Shown here piece by piece: positions 1 to 4,772 of a stretch of 5,767 nt of DNA. The position numbers and the translations under genes are program-made. Within the stretch, counting starts at the first letter, position 1. Every line of letters begins with the position of its first letter. The stretch lies in contig JADLCG010000347.1 of the NCBI GenBank assembly GCA_020847355.1, forward strand, positions 1 through 5,767, read 5' to 3'. The notes beneath the pieces are model-generated. The model saw only the letters and a program-made list of their open reading frames with translations, was not told where the DNA came from and did no database searches. The stretch comes from Anaerolineales bacterium (GTDB lineage: Bacteria; Chloroflexota; Anaerolineae; Anaerolineales; Villigracilaceae).

Positions 1-675
1 GAAGCGGATGAGTACGACAGCCTCAAGAAAAGCAACCTGCGCGTAATGGATCGCTTGCAAAAGCACGGTATTCTGGGTCCTAATACTATCGCCGCTCACG
101 GCGTGCATTTGGACGCGCGCGAAATGGAAATTCTCAAAGAAACCGAAACCTGGCTCACCCACCAGCCGCGTTCAAACATGAATAACGCAGTTGGCGCGGC
201 GCAGATTGAAGCCATGCTCCGGCTGGGCGTGAAAGTGGCGCTTGGCAACGACGGTTTCACTAATTCCATGTGGGACGAATGGAAAGCCGCTTACTTTTTA
301 CAAAAATCCGAAGCGCGCGATCCGCGCCGCATGAACGGCTATGCGGTGGAGCAAATTGCGGCATATCATAACGCCAAACTTGCAAACCTATTTTTTCCGG
401 CGGCGCCCATTGGGCAAATCGCCCCCGGCGCTTTTGCCGATCTCATTTTTGTAGATTACAAACCTTTCACGCCGCTCACTGTTGAGAATTTGGCTTGGCA
501 TATTATTTTCGGCTTTCAATCCAGCTTGGTGACAACAACAATTGTCGGCGGAAAAGTTTTGATGAAAGATCGCAAACTGCAAACTTTAGACGAAGACGAA
601 ATTGCCGAACGCGCTAGAGAAATTGCGCCGCGGATTTGGAAAAAATATCAAGAAGAGGTTGAGAAAGTTTCGTAA
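1..675 (+). CDS. ssnA: SsnA-like metal-dependent aminohydrolase, 3' part (5' end outside window)
   Basis: The reading frame is open from base 1 and stops at TAA 673-675, giving 224 residues. The first ATG in the window (46) is internal, since homologous sequence runs through it, so this is the C-terminal half of a protein of roughly 440 residues. Visible amidohydrolase-superfamily marks, numbered within the fragment, are AAHGVHL (31-37, His33 a likely metal or active-site His), THQPRSNMNNAVG (53-65), which matches the SsnA/chlorohydrolase HNPxSNMxNAVG motif with N-to-Q and E-to-R changes, and LGNDG (81-85, Asp84 the expected metal ligand, usually GTDG). The C-terminal composite domain follows (IGQIAPGAFADLIFVD, then a GGKVLMKDRKL segment) and is close to SsnA. 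Family members deaminate or hydrolyse purine- or triazine-like rings in the cytoplasm. The substrate of SsnA itself is not settled. The next gene starts 11 nt downstream, so cotranscription with npdG is likely. Other deaminases of the ATZ/TRZ group are the main alternative. Confidence 0.8.
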   Translation, partial: EADEYDSLKKSNLRVMDRLQKHGILGPNTIAAHGVHLDAREMEILKETETWLTHQPRSNMNNAVGAAQIEAMLRLGVKVALGNDGFTNSMWDEWKAAYFLQKSEARDPRRMNGYAVEQIAAYHNAKLANLFFPAAPIGQIAPGAFADLIFVDYKPFTPLTVENLAWHIIFGFQSSLVTTTIVGGKVLMKDRKLQTLDEDEIAERAREIAPRIWKKYQEEVEKVS

Positions 676-677
676 GC

Positions 678-681
678 GGAG
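678..681 (+). promoter_or_regulatory. Ribosome binding site of npdG
   Basis: GGAG lies five bases before the ATG at 687, inside the 11-nt gap after the ssnA stop. It supports the ATG at 687 over the nearby ATG at 682, which reads only two codons before TGA. Confidence 0.6.
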
Positions 682-686
682 ATGGC

Positions 687-1364
687 ATGACAAAAACACA
701 ACTTTTATTAAGTATCGCCGTGTTAGGCGGCACAGGTAAAGAAGGTAAAGGACTCGCTTATCGGTGGGCAAAGGCTGGCTACAATGTGATCATCGGCTCG
801 CGCGAAGCCGCCAAAGCGGAATCCGCCGCCAAAGAATTGCTGGAACTGTTAGCCGGTCAAGCCAGCATCGCGGGGCTGACGAATCAAGAAGCCGCGAAAA
901 AAGCGGACATCGCCGTTTTGACCGTCCCCTATTCAGCGCACGCCGATACGCTCACGAGCGTCAAAGCCGAACTGGAAGGCAAACTGCTAATTGACGTAAC
1001 TGTCCCATTAATCCCGCCTAAAGTTTCTACCGTGCAAATGCCCAAAGCCGGCTCTGCCGCACAAGAAGCCAAAGAAATTCTCGGCGCGGGAGTTCAAGTT
1101 TGCGCGGCGTTCCAAAATATTTCGCACGAACATCTGCTTGGCGACGCCCGCGCAGAATGCGACGTGCTGGTCACTGGCACATCCAAAGAAGCGCGCGCGG
1201 AAACGCTCAAACTGGTAGAAGCCGCCGGACTAAACGGCTGGGACGCGGGACCTATCGAAAACTCGGTTGTCGTAGAAGGTCTCACCAGCGTATTGATTGG
1301 CATAAACAAAAAGTACGGCTCTACTCACGCGGGCATTAAGCTCACCGGCGTTTCAAAAAACTAA
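687..1364 (+). CDS. npdG: F420H2:NADP+ oxidoreductase (NADPH-dependent F420 reductase)
   Basis: The 225-residue protein is close in length to archaeal Fno (about 212) and bacterial NpdG. It transfers hydride between F420 and NADP(H) in the cytoplasm, either supplying reduced F420 from NADPH or the reverse. The Rossmann loop is clear: AVLGGTGKEGKG (11-22), followed by IIGSREAAK (35-43). Ser38, Arg39 and Lys43 fall where Archaeoglobus Fno has Ser31, Arg32 and Lys36, the pocket for the NADP 2'-phosphate, so NADP rather than NAD is expected. The ADIAVLTVPYSAH segment and the C-terminal WDAGPIENSVVVEGLTS are also typical of the family. The protein begins with about eight extra residues (MTKTQLLL) before the usual start of the fold. 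The start at 687 is supported by GGAG. No glucose-6-phosphate dehydrogenase (Fgd) is seen here, so this enzyme may be the main route to F420H2. The family call is firm and the direction in vivo is an inference. Confidence 0.93.
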   Translation: MTKTQLLLSIAVLGGTGKEGKGLAYRWAKAGYNVIIGSREAAKAESAAKELLELLAGQASIAGLTNQEAAKKADIAVLTVPYSAHADTLTSVKAELEGKLLIDVTVPLIPPKVSTVQMPKAGSAAQEAKEILGAGVQVCAAFQNISHEHLLGDARAECDVLVTGTSKEARAETLKLVEAAGLNGWDAGPIENSVVVEGLTSVLIGINKKYGSTHAGIKLTGVSKN

Positions 1365-1372
1365 ATCACCCG

Positions 1373-1414
1373 TAATGCGCAGTTCGTAATCTACGCATTA
1401 CGAACTGCGTATTA
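1373..1414. repeat. Near-perfect inverted repeat (hairpin) between npdG and cofE
   Basis: The core arms AATGCGCAGTTCGTAAT (1374-1390) and ATTACGAACTGCGTATT (1397-1413) pair over 17 bases with one G:U wobble around the loop CTACGC. A T-A pair at 1373/1414 extends the stem to 18. Nested inside is a second perfect 9-bp inverted repeat, CGTAATGCG (1371-1379) with CGCATTACG (1394-1402), which would be mutually exclusive with the long stem. No U-run follows, so it is not a canonical intrinsic terminator. It ends five bases before the cofE ATG and takes up the place of that gene's ribosome binding site. It could be a small dispersed palindromic (REP-like) element, an RNA processing or stability element, or a translation control hairpin. 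The sequence does not decide between these. Confidence 0.85.
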
Positions 1415-1419
1415 TCCTC

Positions 1420-2187
1420 ATGGCGCTCACCCTCACACCCCTCATTGACATTCCGCTCATCCAACAAGGCGATTCGCTCGTTGAAATTGTATTTAATTCC
1501 CTCTCCAAAACTCAAATCAAAATTGAAGATAACGATATTTTTATCTTCGCGCAAAAAATCGTCAGCAAAGCCGAAGGGCGCTTGGTAAACCTAGCGCAGG
1601 TTACGGCTTCGCCGGAAGCGCAGACTTTAGCTCAAGCCGCCGAAAAAGACCCGCGCCTCGTGGAATTGATTCTTCAAGAAAGCGCCGAAGTCGTGCGTAC
1701 GCGAATTGGCGCAATCATCGTTGAACATAAACTCGGCTTCATCTGCGCCAACGCCGGAATTGATCATTCCAACGTCGCCGGAAATGGAAACGCAAGCGAA
1801 GAATACGTTTTGCTTCTGCCCAAAGACCCAGACGCTTCCGCTAGGCAAATCCGCGAGGCTGTTTTTCAGCAAACCGGCAAACGCATCGGCGTAATGATCG
1901 TCGACTCGCACGGACGCGCGTGGCGCAATGGGACAGTCGGCATGTGCATTGGGCTGAGCGGCATCCCCGCATTGATAGACGAACGCGGCTGGAAAGACCT
2001 TTTCGATTACACGCTCAAAATTACCGTAGTCGGCGTGGCGGACGAACTCGCCGCCGCCGCATCCTTGATGATGGGACAAGCCGCCGAAGGCACGCCGATC
2101 GTCCATGCGCGCGGCTTTCCATATCCATTAACTGAAGGCTCGCTCAAAGAATTGATTCGTTCAAAAAATCAAGATATGTTCCGCTAA
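1420..2187 (+). CDS. cofE: Coenzyme F420:L-glutamate ligase (F420-0:gamma-glutamyl ligase)
   Basis: The 255-residue protein matches the length of stand-alone archaeal CofE (about 250). It adds gamma-linked L-glutamate to F420-0 using GTP and divalent metal, in the cytoplasm. Signatures in order: PLIDIPLIQQGDSL (7-20), the family N-terminus; QKIVSKAEGR (45-54); CANAGIDHSNV (109-119), with Asp115 a predicted metal ligand; and GVMIVDSHGRAWRNGTVG (157-174), where Asp162-Ser163 replace the archaeal Asp-Thr pair. The C-terminal VADELAAAASLMMGQ segment is also conserved. The protein ends at RSKNQDMFR with no attached nitroreductase domain, unlike mycobacterial FbiB, whose second half appears as a separate gene at 2621-3232. 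The start is the only ATG after the in-frame stop at 1387-1389. No Shine-Dalgarno is visible because the hairpin at 1373-1414 occupies that space. Glutamate-tail length cannot be predicted from sequence. Confidence 0.95.
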   Translation: MALTLTPLIDIPLIQQGDSLVEIVFNSLSKTQIKIEDNDIFIFAQKIVSKAEGRLVNLAQVTASPEAQTLAQAAEKDPRLVELILQESAEVVRTRIGAIIVEHKLGFICANAGIDHSNVAGNGNASEEYVLLLPKDPDASARQIREAVFQQTGKRIGVMIVDSHGRAWRNGTVGMCIGLSGIPALIDERGWKDLFDYTLKITVVGVADELAAAASLMMGQAAEGTPIVHARGFPYPLTEGSLKELIRSKNQDMFR

Positions 2188-2232
2188 CAAAAATCTAACG
2201 TCAACTTGATAAACTTAAACGATCAAAGAAAT

Positions 2233-2240
2233 AAGAGGTG
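2233..2240 (+). promoter_or_regulatory. Strong ribosome binding site of the PPOX-class gene
   Basis: AAGAGGTG is a long match to the anti-Shine-Dalgarno sequence and sits four bases before the ATG at 2245. It fixes the start there rather than at the upstream TTG at 2206. It is the best ribosome binding site in the first half of the window, so this gene may be translated more strongly than its neighbours. Confidence 0.7.
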
Positions 2241-2244
2241 CATT

Positions 2245-2637
2245 ATGAAATTTCCAGAAAACATGCTCGACCTGATTGATAAAGATTCAAAAGCCTTTCT
2301 CTTTCTAGCCACCACCATGCCCGATGGCTCGCCGCAAGTTACCCCCGTCTGGTTTGATACGGAAGGCGAATACATCCTCGTCAACACCGCGCAGGGGCGC
2401 ATCAAAGATAAAAACATGCGCGCCCGCCCGCAAGTGGCAATGACCATTCCCGACCCAAATAATACTTATCGCTATCTCGGCATGCGCGGCGAAGTCGTCA
2501 GCTACACCACAGAAGGCGGAGCCGAGCATATCAATCAACTCTCCTTGAAATATAGCGGCAAACCTTGGGAACTCGCCGCAGGACAAACGCGCGTCATCTT
2601 CAAAATCAAACCAACCCGCTTTGACGCTCACAACTGA
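2245..2637 (+). CDS. PPOX-class F420-dependent split-barrel protein
   Basis: The 130-residue protein is the usual size for small pyridoxamine 5'-phosphate oxidase-like split-barrel proteins of the F420-binding type (mycobacterial Rv1155-like). Typical features are FLATTMPDGSPQVTPVWFD (20-38), which is strand one and two of the barrel with the DGxPxVTPVWF motif, and NTAQGRIKDKNMRARPQVAM (47-66), where the Arg/Lys-rich stretch binds cofactor phosphate or the glutamate tail in relatives. MRGEVV follows. No signal peptide or membrane segment is seen, and such proteins work as cytoplasmic dimers. The start is set by AAGAGGTG at 2233-2240. A 57-nt gap separates it from cofE, and its last 17 bases overlap the next gene. 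Position inside an F420 biosynthesis block strongly favours F420 over FMN as cofactor, but the substrate is unknown. Relatives reduce quinones, biliverdin or other unsaturated compounds. A role in pathway quality control or cofactor storage is also possible. Confidence 0.85.
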   Translation: MKFPENMLDLIDKDSKAFLFLATTMPDGSPQVTPVWFDTEGEYILVNTAQGRIKDKNMRARPQVAMTIPDPNNTYRYLGMRGEVVSYTTEGGAEHINQLSLKYSGKPWELAAGQTRVIFKIKPTRFDAHN

Positions 2638-3232
2638 CCTGCACGCCTTTCTGCGGACGCGCCGCTCCATTCGCCGCTTCAAACCGGACCCGGTGCCTGA
2701 TTCTGTTTTAAGGGACATTCTCCACACTGCCACATTTGCCCCGTCCGCGCATCACCGCCAGCCCTGGCGGCTGGTAGCGCTCACTAAATCCGAGGCGAAG
2801 AAGCGCTTGGCGCAATCTATGGCGGCGGAGTTTGAACGCGATCTTCAAAAGGATGGACTCGCGCAAGAGATTGTTACGCGCCGCGTCCAAAAATCAAAAG
2901 AACGGATTAACTCCGCTCCAATCGTCGTCATCCTCTGCTTGGATATGAGCGAGATGGATAATTACCCGGATGCCCAACGCCAACGCGCAGAACATCTGAT
3001 TGCCACGCAATCTGTCGCTAATGCGGGCTTGCAACTTCTGCTCGCCGCGCACGCCGAAGGGCTGGGCGGAGTTTGGGTCTGTAGCCCGATATTTGCGCAA
3101 GCAATTGTGCAAACCGCATTGAACCTTGAAAAAAACTGGGAGCCGCAAGCCATGCTTCTCATCGGCTATCCGCTTGAAATCCCGGAAGTTAGACCCAGAA
3201 AACCAATTGAGGAAGTCGTCAAAATTTTATAA
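2621..3232 (+). CDS. FbiB C-terminal-like FMN nitroreductase, probable dehydro-F420-0 reductase
   Basis: The protein is 203 residues from TTG 2621, or 197 from CTG 2639. It is a nitroreductase-fold protein that resembles the C-terminal domain of mycobacterial FbiB more than generic nitroreductases. Marks, numbered from the TTG: RRSIRRF (14-20), FMN phosphate binding; APSAHHRQPWR (40-50), matching the FbiB APxxHHxxP pattern; DGL plus RRV (from 78); YPDAQRQRAEH (115-125), matching FbiB SYPDAARTDAEH; GLGGVWVCSPIF (147-158); and NWEPQAMLLIGY near the C-terminus. In mycobacteria this domain reduces dehydro-F420-0 to F420-0 with FMN. No ATG is available before the conserved core, since the first in-frame Met is near residue 67, so the start must be TTG or CTG. 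The TTG overlaps the PPOX gene by 17 bases and has no visible Shine-Dalgarno, which suggests translational coupling. cofD begins three bases after the stop. The family call is firm and the exact substrate is inferred. Confidence 0.87.
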   Translation: MTLTTDLHAFLRTRRSIRRFKPDPVPDSVLRDILHTATFAPSAHHRQPWRLVALTKSEAKKRLAQSMAAEFERDLQKDGLAQEIVTRRVQKSKERINSAPIVVILCLDMSEMDNYPDAQRQRAEHLIATQSVANAGLQLLLAAHAEGLGGVWVCSPIFAQAIVQTALNLEKNWEPQAMLLIGYPLEIPEVRPRKPIEEVVKIL

Positions 3233-3235
3233 CCC

Positions 3236-4150
3236 ATGAAAATTACAGCCTTAGCCGGAGGAGTCGGCGGCGCCAAAATGGTCCACGGACTCGCCGCACA
3301 TATAGCGCCCACAGACCTAACCGTCATCGTCAATACGGGCGATGATTTTGAACATTTAGGGTTAACCATTTGCCCCGATTTAGACACAGTTTGTTATACG
3401 CTCGCCGGTTTAGCAAATTTTGAAACTGGCTGGGGACGCGCCAATGAAACTTGGAACGTCATCTCCAACGTAGAAAAACTCGGCGGAGCAGGCTGGTTTC
3501 GGCTGGGCGATCAGGATATCGCCACACACCTTGAGCGCACCCGCCGCCTCAAAGCCGGTCAGCCGCTTTCGCAAATCACCAAAGATTTTTGCCAAGCTTG
3601 GGGAATTCCGCAAACTATTTTGCCAATGTCCGATGCGCCAGTCAGAACGATGGTCAACACAGAAGCGGGCGAACTTGCCTTTCAGGAATATTTTGTTCAC
3701 AGAAGATGCGAGCCTAAAGTCAAAAGCTTTCGGTTTGACGGAATCGCTTCCGCCGAACCCGCTAGCGGCGTGCAAGAAGCGCTTCATCAAGCCGATGCGA
3801 TTCTGATTTGCCCATCCAACCCCTGGGTGAGCATTGATCCAATTCTCAAAGTGATCAAAACAATCAACCGTCCGGTTGTCGCAGTTTCGCCGATCATTGG
3901 CGGTCAGAGCGTGAAAGGTCCCGCCGCAAAAATGTACGCGGAATTGGGCATTGAGCCTTCCGCGTTGGCAGTCGCGCAACATTATCAGCGCTTATTGAGC
4001 GGTTACGTGTTAGATACTGTGGACGCTAAATTAGCTCAGCCGATCAATGAACTGGGCGTCAAAACCCTCATTACAAATACGTTAATGACTTCACTCGCAG
4101 ACCGCGCGCGGCTGGCGGAGGATGTGCTACACTTCATACGGAGTTTATAA
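3236..4150 (+). CDS. cofD: 2-phospho-L-lactate (or phosphoenolpyruvate) transferase, F420-0 or dehydro-F420-0 forming
   Basis: The 304-residue protein is full length for CofD/FbiA. It transfers the phospho-acid from the GDP-activated donor made by CofC onto the 8-hydroxy-5-deazaflavin Fo and releases GMP. Family motifs are all present: the N-terminal nucleotide loop LAGGVGGAK (6-14); NTGDDFEHLGLTICPDLDTV (33-52), with the acidic Mg-binding region; WFRLGDQDIATHLERT (87-102); CPSNPWVSIDPIL (from 192); and SPIIGGQSVKGPAAKM (218-233). The start ATG lies three bases after the reductase stop. There is no clear Shine-Dalgarno, in keeping with coupled translation. The cofC gene follows after three bases. 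The symbol cofD is used for the archaeal-style gene and fbiA is the actinobacterial name. Whether the donor carries phospholactate, PEP or phosphoglycerate cannot be read directly from the sequence, but the adjacent FbiB-C-like reductase argues for PEP. No missing catalytic motif was noticed. Confidence 0.96.
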   Translation: MKITALAGGVGGAKMVHGLAAHIAPTDLTVIVNTGDDFEHLGLTICPDLDTVCYTLAGLANFETGWGRANETWNVISNVEKLGGAGWFRLGDQDIATHLERTRRLKAGQPLSQITKDFCQAWGIPQTILPMSDAPVRTMVNTEAGELAFQEYFVHRRCEPKVKSFRFDGIASAEPASGVQEALHQADAILICPSNPWVSIDPILKVIKTINRPVVAVSPIIGGQSVKGPAAKMYAELGIEPSALAVAQHYQRLLSGYVLDTVDAKLAQPINELGVKTLITNTLMTSLADRARLAEDVLHFIRSL

Positions 4151-4153
4151 CTT

Positions 4154-4762
4154 ATGTCAATCTGGGCAATTGTGCCTGTCAAACCTCTCAAGCGCGGAAA
4201 ATCTCGGCTGGCTGGAGCGTTATCTGAAACGGAGCGCGCTCAATTAAATCAAGAACTTTTGGAAAAAACGCTCGGCACGCTCGCGCAGATCAAAGAACTG
4301 GAAAAAATTCTAGTTGTCAGCCGCGACCCACATGCGCTGACCATCGCTCGAAACTATGGCGCAAAAACCGTACAGGAAGACGGTCAGCCGAATCTAAACA
4401 CCGCGCTCACCCGCGCCACGGTTGTCGCTCAAATTCATAACACCCAAGGGATTTTAGTTCTGCCCGCCGATCTGCCTTTGCTCACCAAAGAAGACGTGCA
4501 AACTTTATTAGATCGCACCGGAAAACCGCCAGTCGTCGTCATCGCTCCCGACCGGCATCACAAAGGCACAAACGCCCTGCTGATCTTCCCCGCCGGACTG
4601 ATCGAATATGATTTCGGCGAAGATTCCTTTCAGCGTCACTGTGAAAGAGCCAAGCAAGCTGGAGTCAATTTAGAAATTGTCGAACTGCCCTCGTTAGCGC
4701 TCGATCTCGACCTGCCCGAAGATTTAGAAATCATCCGCAAGTTGGAGGCGGAAAAAATATAA
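4154..4762 (+). CDS. cofC: 2-phospho-L-lactate / phosphoenolpyruvate guanylyltransferase
   Basis: The 202-residue protein fits CofC/FbiD (about 200-220). It condenses GTP with a three-carbon phospho-acid to give the unstable GDP-linked donor used by CofD, and belongs to the GT-A nucleotidyltransferase fold. Visible marks: IVPVKPLKRGKSRLAGAL (6-23), the GTP-binding signature with Lys10, Lys16 and Arg18; VLPADLPLL (102-110), with Asp106 for metal; DRHHKGTNALLIFP (133-146); FGEDSFQRH (154-162); and LDLDLPEDL (183-191), with Asp184 and Asp186 as second metal-site candidates. It starts three bases after cofD. A weak GGAG at 4140-4143, inside the cofD end, is ten bases from the ATG. The gene after it starts ten bases downstream. 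Because CofC products are labile, tight pairing with CofD is expected, and the adjacent gene order fits that. The substrate acid is inferred, not seen. Confidence 0.95.
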   Translation: MSIWAIVPVKPLKRGKSRLAGALSETERAQLNQELLEKTLGTLAQIKELEKILVVSRDPHALTIARNYGAKTVQEDGQPNLNTALTRATVVAQIHNTQGILVLPADLPLLTKEDVQTLLDRTGKPPVVVIAPDRHHKGTNALLIFPAGLIEYDFGEDSFQRHCERAKQAGVNLEIVELPSLALDLDLPEDLEIIRKLEAEKI

Positions 4763-4766
4763 GGAG
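4761..4766 (+). promoter_or_regulatory. Ribosome binding site of the Mer-like gene, overlapping the cofC stop
   Basis: AAGGAG shares its first two bases with the cofC TAA (4760-4762) and is six bases before the ATG at 4773. It fixes the start of the last gene and suggests translation continuing from cofC. Confidence 0.75.
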
Positions 4767-4772
4767 CTTTCC

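Noticed and set aside
682..690. ATG at 682 as the npdG start
   Set aside because: It is in a different frame and meets TGA after two codons. GGAG is also better spaced for the ATG at 687.
1373..1420. Intrinsic terminator after npdG
   Set aside because: The stem is strong but is followed by ATCCTCATGG rather than a run of T, and the cofE ATG begins at once.
1627..2106. Minus-strand open frame opposite cofE (159 residues)
   Set aside because: It is fully contained in cofE and shows no family features, so it is a shadow of the conserved coding strand.
2206..2244. Upstream TTG start adding 13 residues to the PPOX-class protein
   Set aside because: There is no ribosome binding site before it, and the added residues are not barrel-like. 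The ATG at 2245 has a strong AAGAGGTG at the right distance.
2188..2244. Sigma-70-type promoter before the PPOX gene (TTGATA at 2206, AAATAA near 2229)
   Set aside because: The -10 match is poor and AT-rich spacers give such hits by chance, so it is not reported as a feature without transcript data.
3410..3982. Long open frame on the minus strand opposite cofD (190 residues)
   Set aside because: It lies wholly inside the well-supported cofD gene, has no recognisable motif or ribosome binding site, and its composition is that expected from an antisense shadow.
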